Source: Aureimonas sp. AU22
GTDB lineage: Bacteria > Pseudomonadota > Alphaproteobacteria > Rhizobiales > Rhizobiaceae
NCBI RefSeq assembly: GCF_001463745.1
Contig: NZ_BBWJ01000037.1
Coordinates: 1 to 64,000, forward strand
DNA length: 64,000 bases
Direction: 5' to 3'
Position numbers and translations under genes: made by a program. Within the stretch, counting starts at the first letter, position 1. Every line of letters starts with the position of its first letter. Below the pieces are notes generated by a model. It saw nothing but the letters and a program-made list of their open reading frames with translations. It did not search any database and had not been told where the DNA came from. Of this stretch, positions 25,217-33,671 are shown one piece after another.

Positions 25217-26325
25217 ACCGCTTCGCCCAGGCGGCGCTGACGATCGCCATCGGAGCGATCGGCGGCGGCCTTGCCGCGATGGCTCAGCTGCCGGTGGCCT
25301 GGCTTCTCGGGGCGACGCTCGCCGTCGTCGTCGCCACCCTGTCCGGCCTCACGCTGCGCGTACCCGACCGGTTGCGCGATGTCACCTTCTTCATTCTGGG
25401 TATCCAGGCAGGGTCCGGCGTCACGCCGGATGTGGTCAACCAGCTCGCGCTCTGGCCGCTGTCGTTCGCGATCCAGATGGTCGGCGTCGCGCTCATCGTG
25501 GTGGCGACCAAGGTGTTCCTGGAGCGCGTCTTCGGTTGGGATCGCGAGACCGCGCTGTTCGCCTCGTTGCCGGGGGCGATGTCCTTCGTGCTGGCCGCCG
25601 CGTCGGAAACGCGCGCCGACATGACCCGCATCATCGTCGTTCAGTCGGTCCGACTGCTTCTGCTCATCGGCGCACTGACGCCGCTCCTTGCGTGGTTGGA
25701 AGGCGGAAACGTCCTAGAGGGTGGCTTGCGCGGAGGGGTCATCGGCACGCCGCTTCAATATGCGACGCTCGCGGGTCTCTGCGCACTGTGCGCCTTCGTC
25801 GGGGTGCGCAGCCGGCTGCCCGGCGGGCTGATCCTCGGCGCCCTGTTCGCCAGTGCCTTCCTGCACGGCACGGATATCGCGCCTGTCGCCATTCCGACCT
25901 GGATCGCGATCCCCGCCCTCGTCGTGCTCGGCTGCTCCATCGGGGCCCGTCTGCGGCCGGAGCACCGCAAGGCCATGGTGGAGCTGCTGACGGCGTCGCT
26001 CGGCGCTTTTGCGATCGGCTTGGGGCTCTCGGGGCTCGCGGGACTTGCCGCATTCGCGACGCTCGGCATCGCATTCGGCAAGATCGCGCTGGCCTATGCG
26101 CCGGGCGCGCTGGAGGCGCTGACGGTGCTCGCCTTCCAGTTCAACCTCGATCCCGCCTACGTCGCGGCACACCACGTTGTGCGCTTCGTTGGCCTCGCGC
26201 TCATGGTCCCCGTGTTGGCTCGACGCCTGCCGCGAGCGCAAACGGAAGGGAGCATGATCCGAAAGGAAGCCGCTCCTGCCGCCGCAGCGCACGATACCGA
26301 GGACGATCCGACGCGCGAGGCCTGA
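25213..26325 (+). CDS. AbrB-family (Gneg_AbrB_dup) membrane protein
   Basis: About 370 aa and strongly hydrophobic, with roughly ten membrane segments in two similar halves. The halves are seen as repeated AAAMAQLPVAWLLGA-like and GGLILGALFASAFLHG-like stretches with LGIQAGSGVTPDV and LGCSIGARLRPEH. This is the duplicated AbrB membrane family, sometimes misnamed ammonia monooxygenase or transcriptional regulator; it is an integral membrane protein of unknown function. The start is TTG at 25213 overlapping the aminotransferase stop (TTGA), or GTG at 25195. The last ~25 residues are charged and look recently added. Confidence 0.82.
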   Translation: MNRFAQAALTIAIGAIGGGLAAMAQLPVAWLLGATLAVVVATLSGLTLRVPDRLRDVTFFILGIQAGSGVTPDVVNQLALWPLSFAIQMVGVALIVVATKVFLERVFGWDRETALFASLPGAMSFVLAAASETRADMTRIIVVQSVRLLLLIGALTPLLAWLEGGNVLEGGLRGGVIGTPLQYATLAGLCALCAFVGVRSRLPGGLILGALFASAFLHGTDIAPVAIPTWIAIPALVVLGCSIGARLRPEHRKAMVELLTASLGAFAIGLGLSGLAGLAAFATLGIAFGKIALAYAPGALEALTVLAFQFNLDPAYVAAHHVVRFVGLALMVPVLARRLPRAQTEGSMIRKEAAPAAAAHDTEDDPTREA

Positions 26326-26332
26326 TGCGCAG

Positions 26333-26353
26333 GCGCCCGCGCGATGCGGGCGC
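26333..26353. terminator. Bidirectional hairpin between abrB-family gene and hemA
   Basis: GCGCCCGC and GCGGGCGC form a perfect 8-bp stem with a 5-nt loop in the 48-bp gap between the two convergent genes. There is no clear U-tract on either side. Confidence 0.6.
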
Positions 26354-26373
26354 TCACGCCATGCCGTCAGCTG

Positions 26374-27654
26374 TCAGCCGCCGGCCTTCGCCAGAACCAG
26401 GGCCGGCGCATGGTCCTCGCGGTCTTCGCCAGCTGGTCGCTCCGAGGCGAAGGGGATGCCGAGCGCCGTCCACGTCTCGACCAGCGCCGCGCGCAACGCC
26501 CCGACGAGCACGTCGTCATGCAGAGGGGTCGGCGTGATCCGCAGCCGCTCCGTGCCGCGCGGCACGGTCGGGTAGTTGATCGGCTGGATGTAGATGCCGT
26601 GGCGATCGAGGAGGCGGTCGCTGGCCTGCTTGCACAGGTCGGGATCGCCGACCAGAAGGGGCACGATATGCGTGTCGGACGGCATGACCGGCAGGTCGGC
26701 GCCCGCCAACTCGCGTTTCACCTCGGCGACCTGCCGCTGCTGGCCCGCGCGCTCGCTGGCCGACTGCTTGAGGTGACGGATCGAGGCGGCCGCCGCCGCG
26801 GCCAGCGCGGGAGGCAGAGCGGTGGTGAAGATGAAGCCCGGCGCGTAGGAGCGAACGGCGTCCACCAGGGCGCGGCTGCCGGCGATGTAGCCGCCGAGGA
26901 CGCCGAATGCCTTCGCGAGGGTACCCTCGATCACGTCGAGCCGGTGCGCGACGCCCTCGCGATCGGTGATGCCGCCGCCGCGCGGGCCGTACATGCCGAC
27001 CGCATGGACCTCGTCGATATAGGTCATCGCGTTGTAGCGCTCGGCGAGATTGCAGATCGCGGCAATGGGCGCGACGTCGCCGTCCATCGAGTAGACGCTC
27101 TCGAAGACGATGAGCTTGGGTCGCGCGGGATCGGCGGCCTTGAGAAGTTCTTCGAGATGAACGAGATCGTTGTGGCGAAACACCTGCTTGCGGCAGCCGG
27201 AGCGGCGCACGCCCTCGATCATCGAGGCGTGGTTCAGCTCGTCCGACAGGATCAGGCAGTCGGGCAGGAGTTTGGCGATGGTCGAGATCGACGCGTCGTT
27301 GGACACGAAGCCGGAGGTGAAGACCAGCGCCGCTTCCTTGCCATGGAGGTCGGCGAGTTCCGCCTCGAGTTCGACCAGCGGATGGCTGGTGCCCGAGATG
27401 TTGCGCGTGCCGCCCGCACCCGAGCCCATGCAGGCAACCGCCTGCGTCATCGCATCGACCACGGCGGGGTGCTGGCCCATGCCGAGATAGTCGTTCGAGC
27501 ACCACACGGTGATTTCGCGCGCTTGTCCCTCGTGGCGCCAGATGGCGGCGGGGAAGCGGCCTACGATGCGCTCCAGGTCGGCGAAGACCCGGTAGCGGCG
27601 TTCTGCGTGGAGGGCCTCGATCGCGGATGCGAAGTGGGTTTGATAGTCGATCAT
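26374..27654 (-). CDS. hemA: 5-aminolevulinate synthase
   Basis: 426 aa. It condenses glycine and succinyl-CoA to 5-aminolevulinate with PLP, the first step of heme synthesis by the Shemin pathway, a hallmark of alphaproteobacteria. Visible elements are [52 protein letters not shown] and [14 protein letters not shown] (PLP lysine). The ATG at 27654 has GGAG 8 bp upstream. The C-terminal ~20 residues run slightly past the usual family end. It is convergent with the AbrB-family gene. Confidence 0.96.
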   Translation of the reverse strand: MIDYQTHFASAIEALHAERRYRVFADLERIVGRFPAAIWRHEGQAREITVWCSNDYLGMGQHPAVVDAMTQAVACMGSGAGGTRNISGTSHPLVELEAELADLHGKEAALVFTSGFVSNDASISTIAKLLPDCLILSDELNHASMIEGVRRSGCRKQVFRHNDLVHLEELLKAADPARPKLIVFESVYSMDGDVAPIAAICNLAERYNAMTYIDEVHAVGMYGPRGGGITDREGVAHRLDVIEGTLAKAFGVLGGYIAGSRALVDAVRSYAPGFIFTTALPPALAAAAAASIRHLKQSASERAGQQRQVAEVKRELAGADLPVMPSDTHIVPLLVGDPDLCKQASDRLLDRHGIYIQPINYPTVPRGTERLRITPTPLHDDVLVGALRAALVETWTALGIPFASERPAGEDREDHAPALVLAKAGG

Positions 27655-27726
27655 CCGGAACTCCTTCGTGAGAAGGGTTCTAATTTCAGGTCCCGGTGAA
27701 GTCCACCCGGACAGAATGTCCAAGCC

Positions 27727-27903
27727 TCACCCTTGGGCCGCGTCGTCGTCGGCCGTTTCCGGCGTCGCGTCCGAGGCGTCGTCAGGCGATGCGTCGGCCC
27801 GGCCGCGGGCCTGTTCCTTGCGCCGCCGCAGGTTCTCGCGGAGCGTTTCCTCCAGCCGTTTCTGGCGCTTCTGCTTGGCGGGATCGATGGGGGCGTGGGT
27901 CAT
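27727..27903 (-). CDS. Small conserved charged protein
   Basis: 58 aa, starting MTHAPIDPAKQKRQKRLEET and continuing with an Arg/Lys-rich helix (LRENLRRRKEQAR), then an Asp/Ala-rich acidic tail. This is a small rhizobial hypothetical-protein family by its pattern; the function is unknown. The basic helix could bind nucleic acid. It lies between the epimerase stop (9 bp from its start) and hemA (72 bp downstream), on the same strand as both. Confidence 0.6.
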   Translation of the reverse strand: MTHAPIDPAKQKRQKRLEETLRENLRRRKEQARGRADASPDDASDATPETADDDAAQG

Positions 27904-27912
27904 GGTCGGGCT

Positions 27913-28845
27913 CTAGCGCCGCTTGCCCCGCCGCTTCAAGTGCAGGTCGCGCAACATGCGGCGAAGCCCGTCTTCGGTGGTCTCCGGCGGTTGCCAGTTG
28001 GTGGCGGTGCGAAAGGCCCTGTCGTCCACCACGAGCGACCCGAAGACGTGCTCGTACTGCTTCTTGCGTCCGAAAAGGCTCGCGAGCCTCGCAAGGGTAT
28101 GCGTCGGCAGGGAGAAGAGGCGCGGCGAGCGGCCCATCTCCTGGCGCGAGAAGGCGACCATCTCGCCGAGGCTCCAGGGCTCGCCGTCGCAGATCAGGAA
28201 CGTGCCGCCCGCCGCATCCGGGGCCGCTGCCGCGACAGTCAGCGCATCCACCGCATTGGCGATGGACAGGAGACTGCGGCTGGCGCTGGGCGCCGCGAGC
28301 GGAAGCGGCACCGGCAGGCTGGAGATGCGCAGAAGCGCGGCGACGCCGCCCCGTCCCCCCGGTCCGTAGACCGGCGGCAGGCGGAGAACGACGCCTTCCG
28401 TCGAACCGGAACCGAGCGCGCCCCATACGGCGGTCTCGCCGGCGAGCTTGGACGAGGCATAGGCGTTCTGCGGTCGCTCGGGCGCGCTCTCGTCGAAGGG
28501 TTCGGACGTCAGCGGGTGCACGAGGTTGGTCGAGGCGTAGACGAACCGCCCGACGCCGCGTCGGACGGCGGTCTCGGCGAGCGTTTTGGTCACCGCGACA
28601 TTGGCCTCCATCAGGGCCGCGTCGTCCCGGGCGGCCGCTTCCGAGCGCGCGGGGTTAAGCGCCGCCAGATGGATCACCGCGTCGAGGCGTTGCGGCCAAC
28701 CCGCCCAGTCGTCGACCTGCCGCAGATCGTCCGGCGCGCCGTCGCGACCGCGCGAAACGGCGGTCACCTCGTCCCCACGTTCCGTCAGATGGGCGACGAG
28801 GTGCCGGCCGATGAAACCGGATGCACCGGTCACGAGAATGCGCAC
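27913..28845 (-). CDS. NAD-dependent epimerase/dehydratase (extended SDR)
   Basis: 310 aa. A nucleotide-sugar epimerase-like extended SDR. RILVTGASGFIGRHLVAHL is the NAD site, VIHLAALNPARS is the conserved strand, and the active-site region reads YASTNLVHP with NAYASSKLAGE (Tyr-x3-Lys). GalE-type and WcaG-type enzymes are both possible. The GTG at 28845 begins exactly at the family start. It is divergent from the sugar-transferase gene with a 52-bp gap, so both probably belong to envelope polysaccharide synthesis. Confidence 0.85.
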   Translation of the reverse strand: MRILVTGASGFIGRHLVAHLTERGDEVTAVSRGRDGAPDDLRQVDDWAGWPQRLDAVIHLAALNPARSEAAARDDAALMEANVAVTKTLAETAVRRGVGRFVYASTNLVHPLTSEPFDESAPERPQNAYASSKLAGETAVWGALGSGSTEGVVLRLPPVYGPGGRGGVAALLRISSLPVPLPLAAPSASRSLLSIANAVDALTVAAAAPDAAGGTFLICDGEPWSLGEMVAFSRQEMGRSPRLFSLPTHTLARLASLFGRKKQYEHVFGSLVVDDRAFRTATNWQPPETTEDGLRRMLRDLHLKRRGKRR

Positions 28846-28897
28846 GTCGGATCGTCCCCCACTTGCTCTGTCCGCGTTTTCGCGGCACTCGCCACTC

Positions 28898-29461
28898 ATG
28901 AAGCGTGTGTTCGACATTCTGGCAAGCGGTGTAGGCCTTATCGTGTTCGGTCCGGTGATCCTGATCCTGGCCGCCCTGGTGCGTCGGGACAGTCCCGGAC
29001 CCGGAATTTTCGCACAGGAGCGGGTCGGGCGAGGCGAGCGCGTCTTCACCTGCTACAAGTTGCGGACGATGCGACAGGGCACCGTGTCGGCGGCCTCGCA
29101 CGAGACGCCGGTGTCGGCGGTGACGCGCCTGGGCACCTTTCTGCGCAAGTGGAAGCTGGACGAGCTGCCCCAGCTGTGGAACGTCTTCAAGGGCGAAATG
29201 AGCTTCGTCGGCCCGCGTCCCTCGCTGCCGGTGCAGGGCGAGGTGATCGAGGCGCGGCGCGCGCGCGGCGTCTACGCATTGCGCCCCGGCATCACCGGGC
29301 TCGCGCAGGTCCAGGACATCGACATGTCGCAGCCGGAGCGACTGGCAGAGGCCGATGCCTTGTATCTGGCGAAGCGCAACATCTTCGGTGACGTGCTCCT
29401 GATTCTGCAGACGGTCACGGGCAGAGGGCGAGGGGATCGTGTCGGAACCGAGCGCAACTGA
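28898..29461 (+). CDS. Undecaprenyl-phosphate sugar transferase (ExoY/WcaJ C-terminal type)
   Basis: 187 aa. An initiating phosphoglycosyl transferase. A single hydrophobic segment near the N-terminus ([27 protein letters not shown]) is followed by the catalytic core with [16 protein letters not shown] and the highly conserved [27 protein letters not shown]. This is the short, monotopic form (like ExoY), without the four-helix N-terminal half of WbaP. It would load the first sugar onto undecaprenyl phosphate for exopolysaccharide synthesis. Its end overlaps the next gene by 23 bp. Confidence 0.92.
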   Translation: MKRVFDILASGVGLIVFGPVILILAALVRRDSPGPGIFAQERVGRGERVFTCYKLRTMRQGTVSAASHETPVSAVTRLGTFLRKWKLDELPQLWNVFKGEMSFVGPRPSLPVQGEVIEARRARGVYALRPGITGLAQVQDIDMSQPERLAEADALYLAKRNIFGDVLLILQTVTGRGRGDRVGTERN

Positions 29462-30140
29462 CGGTCTGCGGATCGCGACATGGAACCTCCACGGCTTCGT
29501 CGGCGAGGGGCGACGGCCCGATCCCCACCGCAGCTTCCGGGTGATCGACAGCCTGGCGGCGGACATTCTCGCGCTTCAGGAAGTGGACGGGCGGACGCAC
29601 CTCAGGCGCCTTCCACAGGCATTCGAGAGGGTGCGGGACGCGCTCGGCGGCCATCTGGTCGAGGCGCGTCTCTTCGGTCCTTCGGGACGCGAATACGGGC
29701 ACGTTCTCTGGTCCCGCCATCCGATCGAGACCTCCGCAATCCACCCGCTCCCGGGACCGGGCATGGAGCCGCGCGGGGCGATCGAGGCGTTGATCGTGAC
29801 ACCGCTCGGACCGCTGCGCATCGTTGCGGCGCATTTCGGCCTCGACCCCCGCTGCCGACCTCGGCAGGCCGCTGCCGTCGTCGGTCTCAGGACGGCGGGC
29901 GTGCCGACGGTCGTGCTGGGCGACTTCAACGAATGGTGGCGCGGGGGGCCCGTGCATCGCCGGCTCGCGTCGGCGCTCCCGGTCCACACGCCCGTGCCGA
30001 CCTGGCCCGTCGGGCGACCCTTCGCCTGCCTCGATCGGATCTACGCCTCGTCGGACGTGACGCTCCGCACCATCCGGGCGCGGTCGGATGCGGCGGCAGC
30101 GTCCGACCATCTGCCGCTCGTCGCCGAGATCGTGTTCTAG
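29439..30140 (+). CDS. Endonuclease/exonuclease/phosphatase (EEP) family protein
   Basis: 233 aa. The EEP fold is seen as RIATWNLHGFVG, LALQEVDGR (metal-binding Glu), VLGDFNEWW (catalytic Asp/Asn) and the terminal ASDHLPLVAEI (general-base His). It could act on nucleic acid or on a phospho-lipid or sugar. Starting with GTG inside the sugar-transferase gene, it is translationally coupled to it, which makes a role in polysaccharide or lipid-carrier metabolism worth considering. Confidence 0.87.
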   Translation: MSEPSATDGLRIATWNLHGFVGEGRRPDPHRSFRVIDSLAADILALQEVDGRTHLRRLPQAFERVRDALGGHLVEARLFGPSGREYGHVLWSRHPIETSAIHPLPGPGMEPRGAIEALIVTPLGPLRIVAAHFGLDPRCRPRQAAAVVGLRTAGVPTVVLGDFNEWWRGGPVHRRLASALPVHTPVPTWPVGRPFACLDRIYASSDVTLRTIRARSDAAAASDHLPLVAEIVF

Positions 30141-30199
30141 CTGCCTGCCTGTCGCATGGTCCGGATGCGAGAGCCGACACGGTTTTCGCCGGAGATGCT
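30141..30199. repeat. Rhizobial-type intergenic palindromic element (RIME-like remnant)
   Basis: A 59-bp gap with a TCGCAT..ATGCGA hairpin around GGTCCGG, followed by a G/C-rich arm ending GAGATGCTCTAG. The arrangement, with a central GTCCGGA and an end of ATGCTCTAG, is seen in short palindromic repeats scattered in Rhizobiales genomes. A partial copy of the first arm (TCGCATGGTCCG) occurs near 52941-52952 after the DD-carboxypeptidase gene. Family assignment is from memory of the pattern. Confidence 0.5.
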
Positions 30200-31021
30200 C
30201 TAGCGCCGCGTCTTCGGATCGAACCGGTCGCGAAGACCGTCTCCGACGAGGTTGAAGCCGAGAACCGCGAGCGCGATCGCGCAGCCCGGCGCCAGCGCCA
30301 GCCAGGGGGCGGCGCCCATGTAGGTCTGCGCATCCGCCAGCATCCGTCCCCAGGAGGGAGCGGGCGGTGGCCGGCCGAGGCCGAGATAGCCAAGGCCCGC
30401 TTCGGTCAGGATCGCGAGGCCCAATTGCAGGGAGACCTGGATCGCGATCGTGCCGGCGATGTTGGGCAGGACGTGCTGCCGGGCGATCGCCGGCCCGCTT
30501 CGCCCGAGCGCGCGCGCGGCGGTGACGAAGTCGCGCGCGAGGACCGACACCGTCGCGGCCCGCGTCACGCGCGCGAAGACCGGCAGGGTGAAGAGGGCGA
30601 TCGCGCTCGTGGCGCTCCAGAAGCCCGACCCGAGGGCCGCCGCCAGCATCATCGCCGACAGGAGAGGCGGGAAGGCGAAGAGGATATCGACGGCGCGCAT
30701 CAGGGCCTCGCCGATGCGCCCGCCGACCTCCGCCGCCAGAAGCCCGACCGACCCACCAAGAACGGTGCCGATCGCGACGGCGACCAGCGCGGTGCCGAGG
30801 CTGTTGCCGGCGCCGAGCATCAGAAGCGACAGGACGTCCCGCCCGAGCTGGTCGGTGCCGAGGAGCCCGCCGGACAGCGGCGCTTCGAGCCGCTCGGCGA
30901 GGCGCAGCCGTAGCGGATTGGCGGAAGGGGTCCACCAGGGGGCGACGAGCGCTGCCCCTGTCAGCGCGGCAACGATGAGGCCGCCGACGAGAAGGCGTGC
31001 GTTGGCGCGACCCCGCCTCAC
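30200..31021 (-). CDS. ABC transporter permease, peptide/nickel type (DppC-like)
   Basis: 273 aa, about six membrane helices. The LLGTDQLGRDVLSLLMLGAGNS element and the cytoplasmic EAA loop AARALGRSGPAIARQHVLPN are typical of the second permease of Dpp/Opp/Nik importers, ending in FNLVGDGLRDRFDPKTRR. The GTG at 31021 overlaps the stop of the DppB-like gene (GTGA). It is the third gene of the operon; no ATPase gene follows, because the next gene is on the opposite strand. Confidence 0.9.
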   Translation of the reverse strand: MRRGRANARLLVGGLIVAALTGAALVAPWWTPSANPLRLRLAERLEAPLSGGLLGTDQLGRDVLSLLMLGAGNSLGTALVAVAIGTVLGGSVGLLAAEVGGRIGEALMRAVDILFAFPPLLSAMMLAAALGSGFWSATSAIALFTLPVFARVTRAATVSVLARDFVTAARALGRSGPAIARQHVLPNIAGTIAIQVSLQLGLAILTEAGLGYLGLGRPPPAPSWGRMLADAQTYMGAAPWLALAPGCAIALAVLGFNLVGDGLRDRFDPKTRR

Positions 31022-31965
31022 GCCGGCGACCTCGTGCGCGGATCGATCCAAAGTTGCAGGAGATCCACGAAAGCGTTCACGAGAAGGACGCTGGCCGCGA
31101 GCAGCAGCGCCACGGCCTGCATGGTCACGAGATCGCGCTGCACCAGCGCCTGGTAGGCGAGTTGTCCGAGACCGGGCAGGGCGAAGACGTTTTCGACGAG
31201 GACGGCGCCCGCGACGAGGAAGGCGAACTGGAAGCCGATGATCGTGAGAATCGGGGGCAGTGCGTTCGGCGCGCCGTGGCGCAGGAGTGCGGCCGTATCC
31301 GAAAGGCCCTTGGCGCGCGCGGTGCGCAGGAAATCCTCGCTCGCCGTCTCCAGAAGCGCGCCGCGGGTCACGCGGCACAGAACGGCAGCCTGCGGCAGGG
31401 CGAGCGCGACGGCCGGAAGCAGGAGCGATTTAAGCGCCACACCGACGCCCGACGTCCAGCCAGGGAAGCCGCCGCCCGGCATCCAGCCGAACGTGGTGGA
31501 AAAGACGAGGATCAGAAGGAGCCCGATCCAGAAGTTCGGCACCGCCATGCCGACCTGCGCGAAGACCGTCGCCGATCGGTCCGCCCACCCGCCCGGTCGG
31601 CGCGCGGCGAGGAAGCCGGCGGAAAGACCGAGCGCCAGCGCGAGCCCGAGCGACAGGACGGCGAGCGGCAGCGTCACGGCGATCCGCTGGCCGATCAGGC
31701 CCGAGACCGGCATCCCATAGGTCAACGAACGCCCGAAGTCTCCCGTCAGCGCCGCACCGAGCCATCCGAGCCAGCGAAGGATCACCGGCTGGTCGAGCCC
31801 GAGTTCGGCACGTAGCGCGGCCAGCGTATCGGGACGCGCCGAGGTCCCCAACATCACCGAAGCCGGATCGCCCGGCAGGAGGTCGAACACCACGAAGACG
31901 AGAAGCGATACGCCGACCAGAAGGGCGAGGAGGCTGCAGGACCGCCGGAAAAGGAGAGCCGCCAA
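31018..31965 (-). CDS. ABC transporter permease, peptide/nickel type (DppB-like)
   Basis: 315 aa, six predicted helices. It opens with FRRSCSLLALLVGVSLLVFVVFDLLPGDPASVML, the usual start of DppB/OppB. The GFLAARRPGGWADR turn and the EAA loop RTARAKGLSDTAALLRHGAPN follow. It should dimerise with the DppC-like protein encoded downstream. It begins 14 bp after the stop of the binding-protein gene. Confidence 0.9.
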   Translation of the reverse strand: MAALLFRRSCSLLALLVGVSLLVFVVFDLLPGDPASVMLGTSARPDTLAALRAELGLDQPVILRWLGWLGAALTGDFGRSLTYGMPVSGLIGQRIAVTLPLAVLSLGLALALGLSAGFLAARRPGGWADRSATVFAQVGMAVPNFWIGLLLILVFSTTFGWMPGGGFPGWTSGVGVALKSLLLPAVALALPQAAVLCRVTRGALLETASEDFLRTARAKGLSDTAALLRHGAPNALPPILTIIGFQFAFLVAGAVLVENVFALPGLGQLAYQALVQRDLVTMQAVALLLAASVLLVNAFVDLLQLWIDPRTRSPA

Positions 31966-31979
31966 GACGATCGTTCGAC

Positions 31980-33485
31980 TTACTCGGTCCAGCGGACGTC
32001 GGTCAGATCGTTGGACGGGATCGGCTCGTTCGCCCAGAGGCCGGTGAGACGCTTGTCCCAGAGGCCGAGCTTGGGCATCACGAAGAGGTAGAGGGCAGGA
32101 AGATCCGCGGCGAGGATCTCCTGAGCGCGTCCGTAGTGCTCGAGACGCGTCGCCTCATCGGCAGCGCGTTCGGCCTCGTGATTCTCCGTGTCGAAGGCTT
32201 CGCTGCGGTAGCCGAAATAGTAGTCCGGCCGGGCATAGATGCCGATGTCGAGCGGTTCGGCATGGGCGACGATCGTCATGTCGAAGTCGTGCCCCTTGAG
32301 CACCTGGTCGACCCAGACGGCGGGAAACTCGGTCGGCACGATCTCCAGCGTCACCCCGATCTCGGCAAGGAACGCCTGAAGGATCTCGGACGTGCGCGTG
32401 GCGTAGGCCATCTGCGGCGTGCGGATCGTCGTCTTGAACCCATCGGGATAACCGGCCTCGGCGAGCAAGGCCTTGGCGGCTTCCGGATCGTAGGGTGCGA
32501 CGCCCGTCAGGTCGCGATAGCCGGGATCGTTGGGTGTGTAGTGGCTGCCGATCGGCTGGCCGTAGCCGCTCATCGCCGCTTCCACCAGCCCGGCACGGTC
32601 GACCGCCATCATCAGGGCGCGACGCACGCGCGGATCGTCGAAGGGCTTGCGGCGCAGGTTCATGCCGGCGACGACCTTGAGCTCGGTATTGCCGACGACG
32701 CTGGCAAGCCGCGGATCGCCCTCGAAGCTCTTGTAGAGTTCGGGGGCGCCGAATTCGGCGATGGCGTCGACGTCGCCGGACCGGATCGCCGTTGCCTGCG
32801 CCTGCGGGTCGGTGATGAAGCGGAACTCGGCTTCCCGCAGCGCCGGCCTGTTCGCCTCGTCCCAATAGCTCTCGGCCCGCTCCAGGCGGACCCTGTCGCC
32901 CGGCCGCCATTCGGCGAACCGAAACGGTCCGGTGCCGACGGGCTGGGAACGGTTGGTCTCGGCTGAGCCAGGCTCCACCATGACGGAGGCCGGCCACCCC
33001 AGCCAATAGAGCAGGTTGCCGGACGGCTCCTTCAGGTGCAGCACGAGCGTCGCGGGATCGGGCGTCTCGATGCTGTCGATGACCTGGAAGAACTGCTTCT
33101 GCGGGTTGGTGGACGTCTCTCCCCGCGCCCGATCGAGCGTGAACTTGGCAGTCGACGAATCGAAGGCCGCGCCGTTGTGGAAGGTCACGTTCTCCTGGAG
33201 TTGAAACGTGATGGTCTTCGCGTCTTCGGAAACGGTCCACTGCTTGGCCAGCTGCGGCAGGACCTTGCCCTCGGCGTCGATCCGCGTCAGCCCCTCGAAC
33301 AGGTTCTGCCAGACCACCTGGCCAATGAAGACGGGCGCGGCGATCGTCGGATCGAGCCCCGCCGGCTCGACGCCGATGCTGATCGTGATCGTATCGCGGG
33401 GCGCGGCGCCGGCAGGCGCGCTTGCGGCGAGGAGCACCAGCGCGGCGGCCGTCATTCGCAGGGCGCGGAATGAGAGGATCGTCAT
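31980..33485 (-). CDS. ABC transporter substrate-binding protein, family 5 (peptide/nickel/metallophore)
   Basis: 501 aa. A periplasmic cluster-C binding protein. A Sec signal peptide (residues 1-27, ending ASAPAGA) precedes IGVEPAGLDPTIAAPVFIGQV, WTVSEDAKTITFQLQENVTFHNG, GTGPFRFAEWRPGD and MNLRRKPFDDPRVRRALMMAVDRAGLV, all conserved in SBP_bac_5 proteins. The ligand may be a peptide, nickel complex or metallophore. The divergent siderophore-interacting protein gene 186 bp away suggests metal or siderophore uptake. Confidence 0.9.
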   Translation of the reverse strand: MTILSFRALRMTAAALVLLAASAPAGAAPRDTITISIGVEPAGLDPTIAAPVFIGQVVWQNLFEGLTRIDAEGKVLPQLAKQWTVSEDAKTITFQLQENVTFHNGAAFDSSTAKFTLDRARGETSTNPQKQFFQVIDSIETPDPATLVLHLKEPSGNLLYWLGWPASVMVEPGSAETNRSQPVGTGPFRFAEWRPGDRVRLERAESYWDEANRPALREAEFRFITDPQAQATAIRSGDVDAIAEFGAPELYKSFEGDPRLASVVGNTELKVVAGMNLRRKPFDDPRVRRALMMAVDRAGLVEAAMSGYGQPIGSHYTPNDPGYRDLTGVAPYDPEAAKALLAEAGYPDGFKTTIRTPQMAYATRTSEILQAFLAEIGVTLEIVPTEFPAVWVDQVLKGHDFDMTIVAHAEPLDIGIYARPDYYFGYRSEAFDTENHEAERAADEATRLEHYGRAQEILAADLPALYLFVMPKLGLWDKRLTGLWANEPIPSNDLTDVRWTE

Positions 33486-33671
33486 GTCTGCTGATCTCCG
33501 CTGTGCGGCGGTTCGACGCCGTTGAAGCCCATGGCGGGGCGGCCATAGGCACCATATGGCCTTGCGAAAGTCGAGAGTGCGCCGCGAAGAAACATGCGGA
33601 CTGCGCCGCTGCAGAAACTTGACTTCAGTTCTCCACAAATCGTAGGCCGGAGCATCTTGATAGGAGCCGGC
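33486..33671. promoter_or_regulatory. Divergent promoter region, importer operon / siderophore-interacting protein
   Basis: 186 bp between two divergent starts. On the plus strand TTGACT at 33619-33624 could be a -35 box, with a weak CGTAGG/TAGGCC -10 region 16-18 bp on. AGGAG lies 6 bp before the ATG at 33672. No confident Fur, Irr or RirA box was seen by eye. Confidence 0.35.

Noticed and set aside
26250-26325. Charged tail of the AbrB-family protein, containing AGCATGATCCGAAAGG, as a repeat insertion
   Set aside because: The stretch resembles one arm of rhizobial palindromic repeats but is too short and has no second arm, so it was not called.
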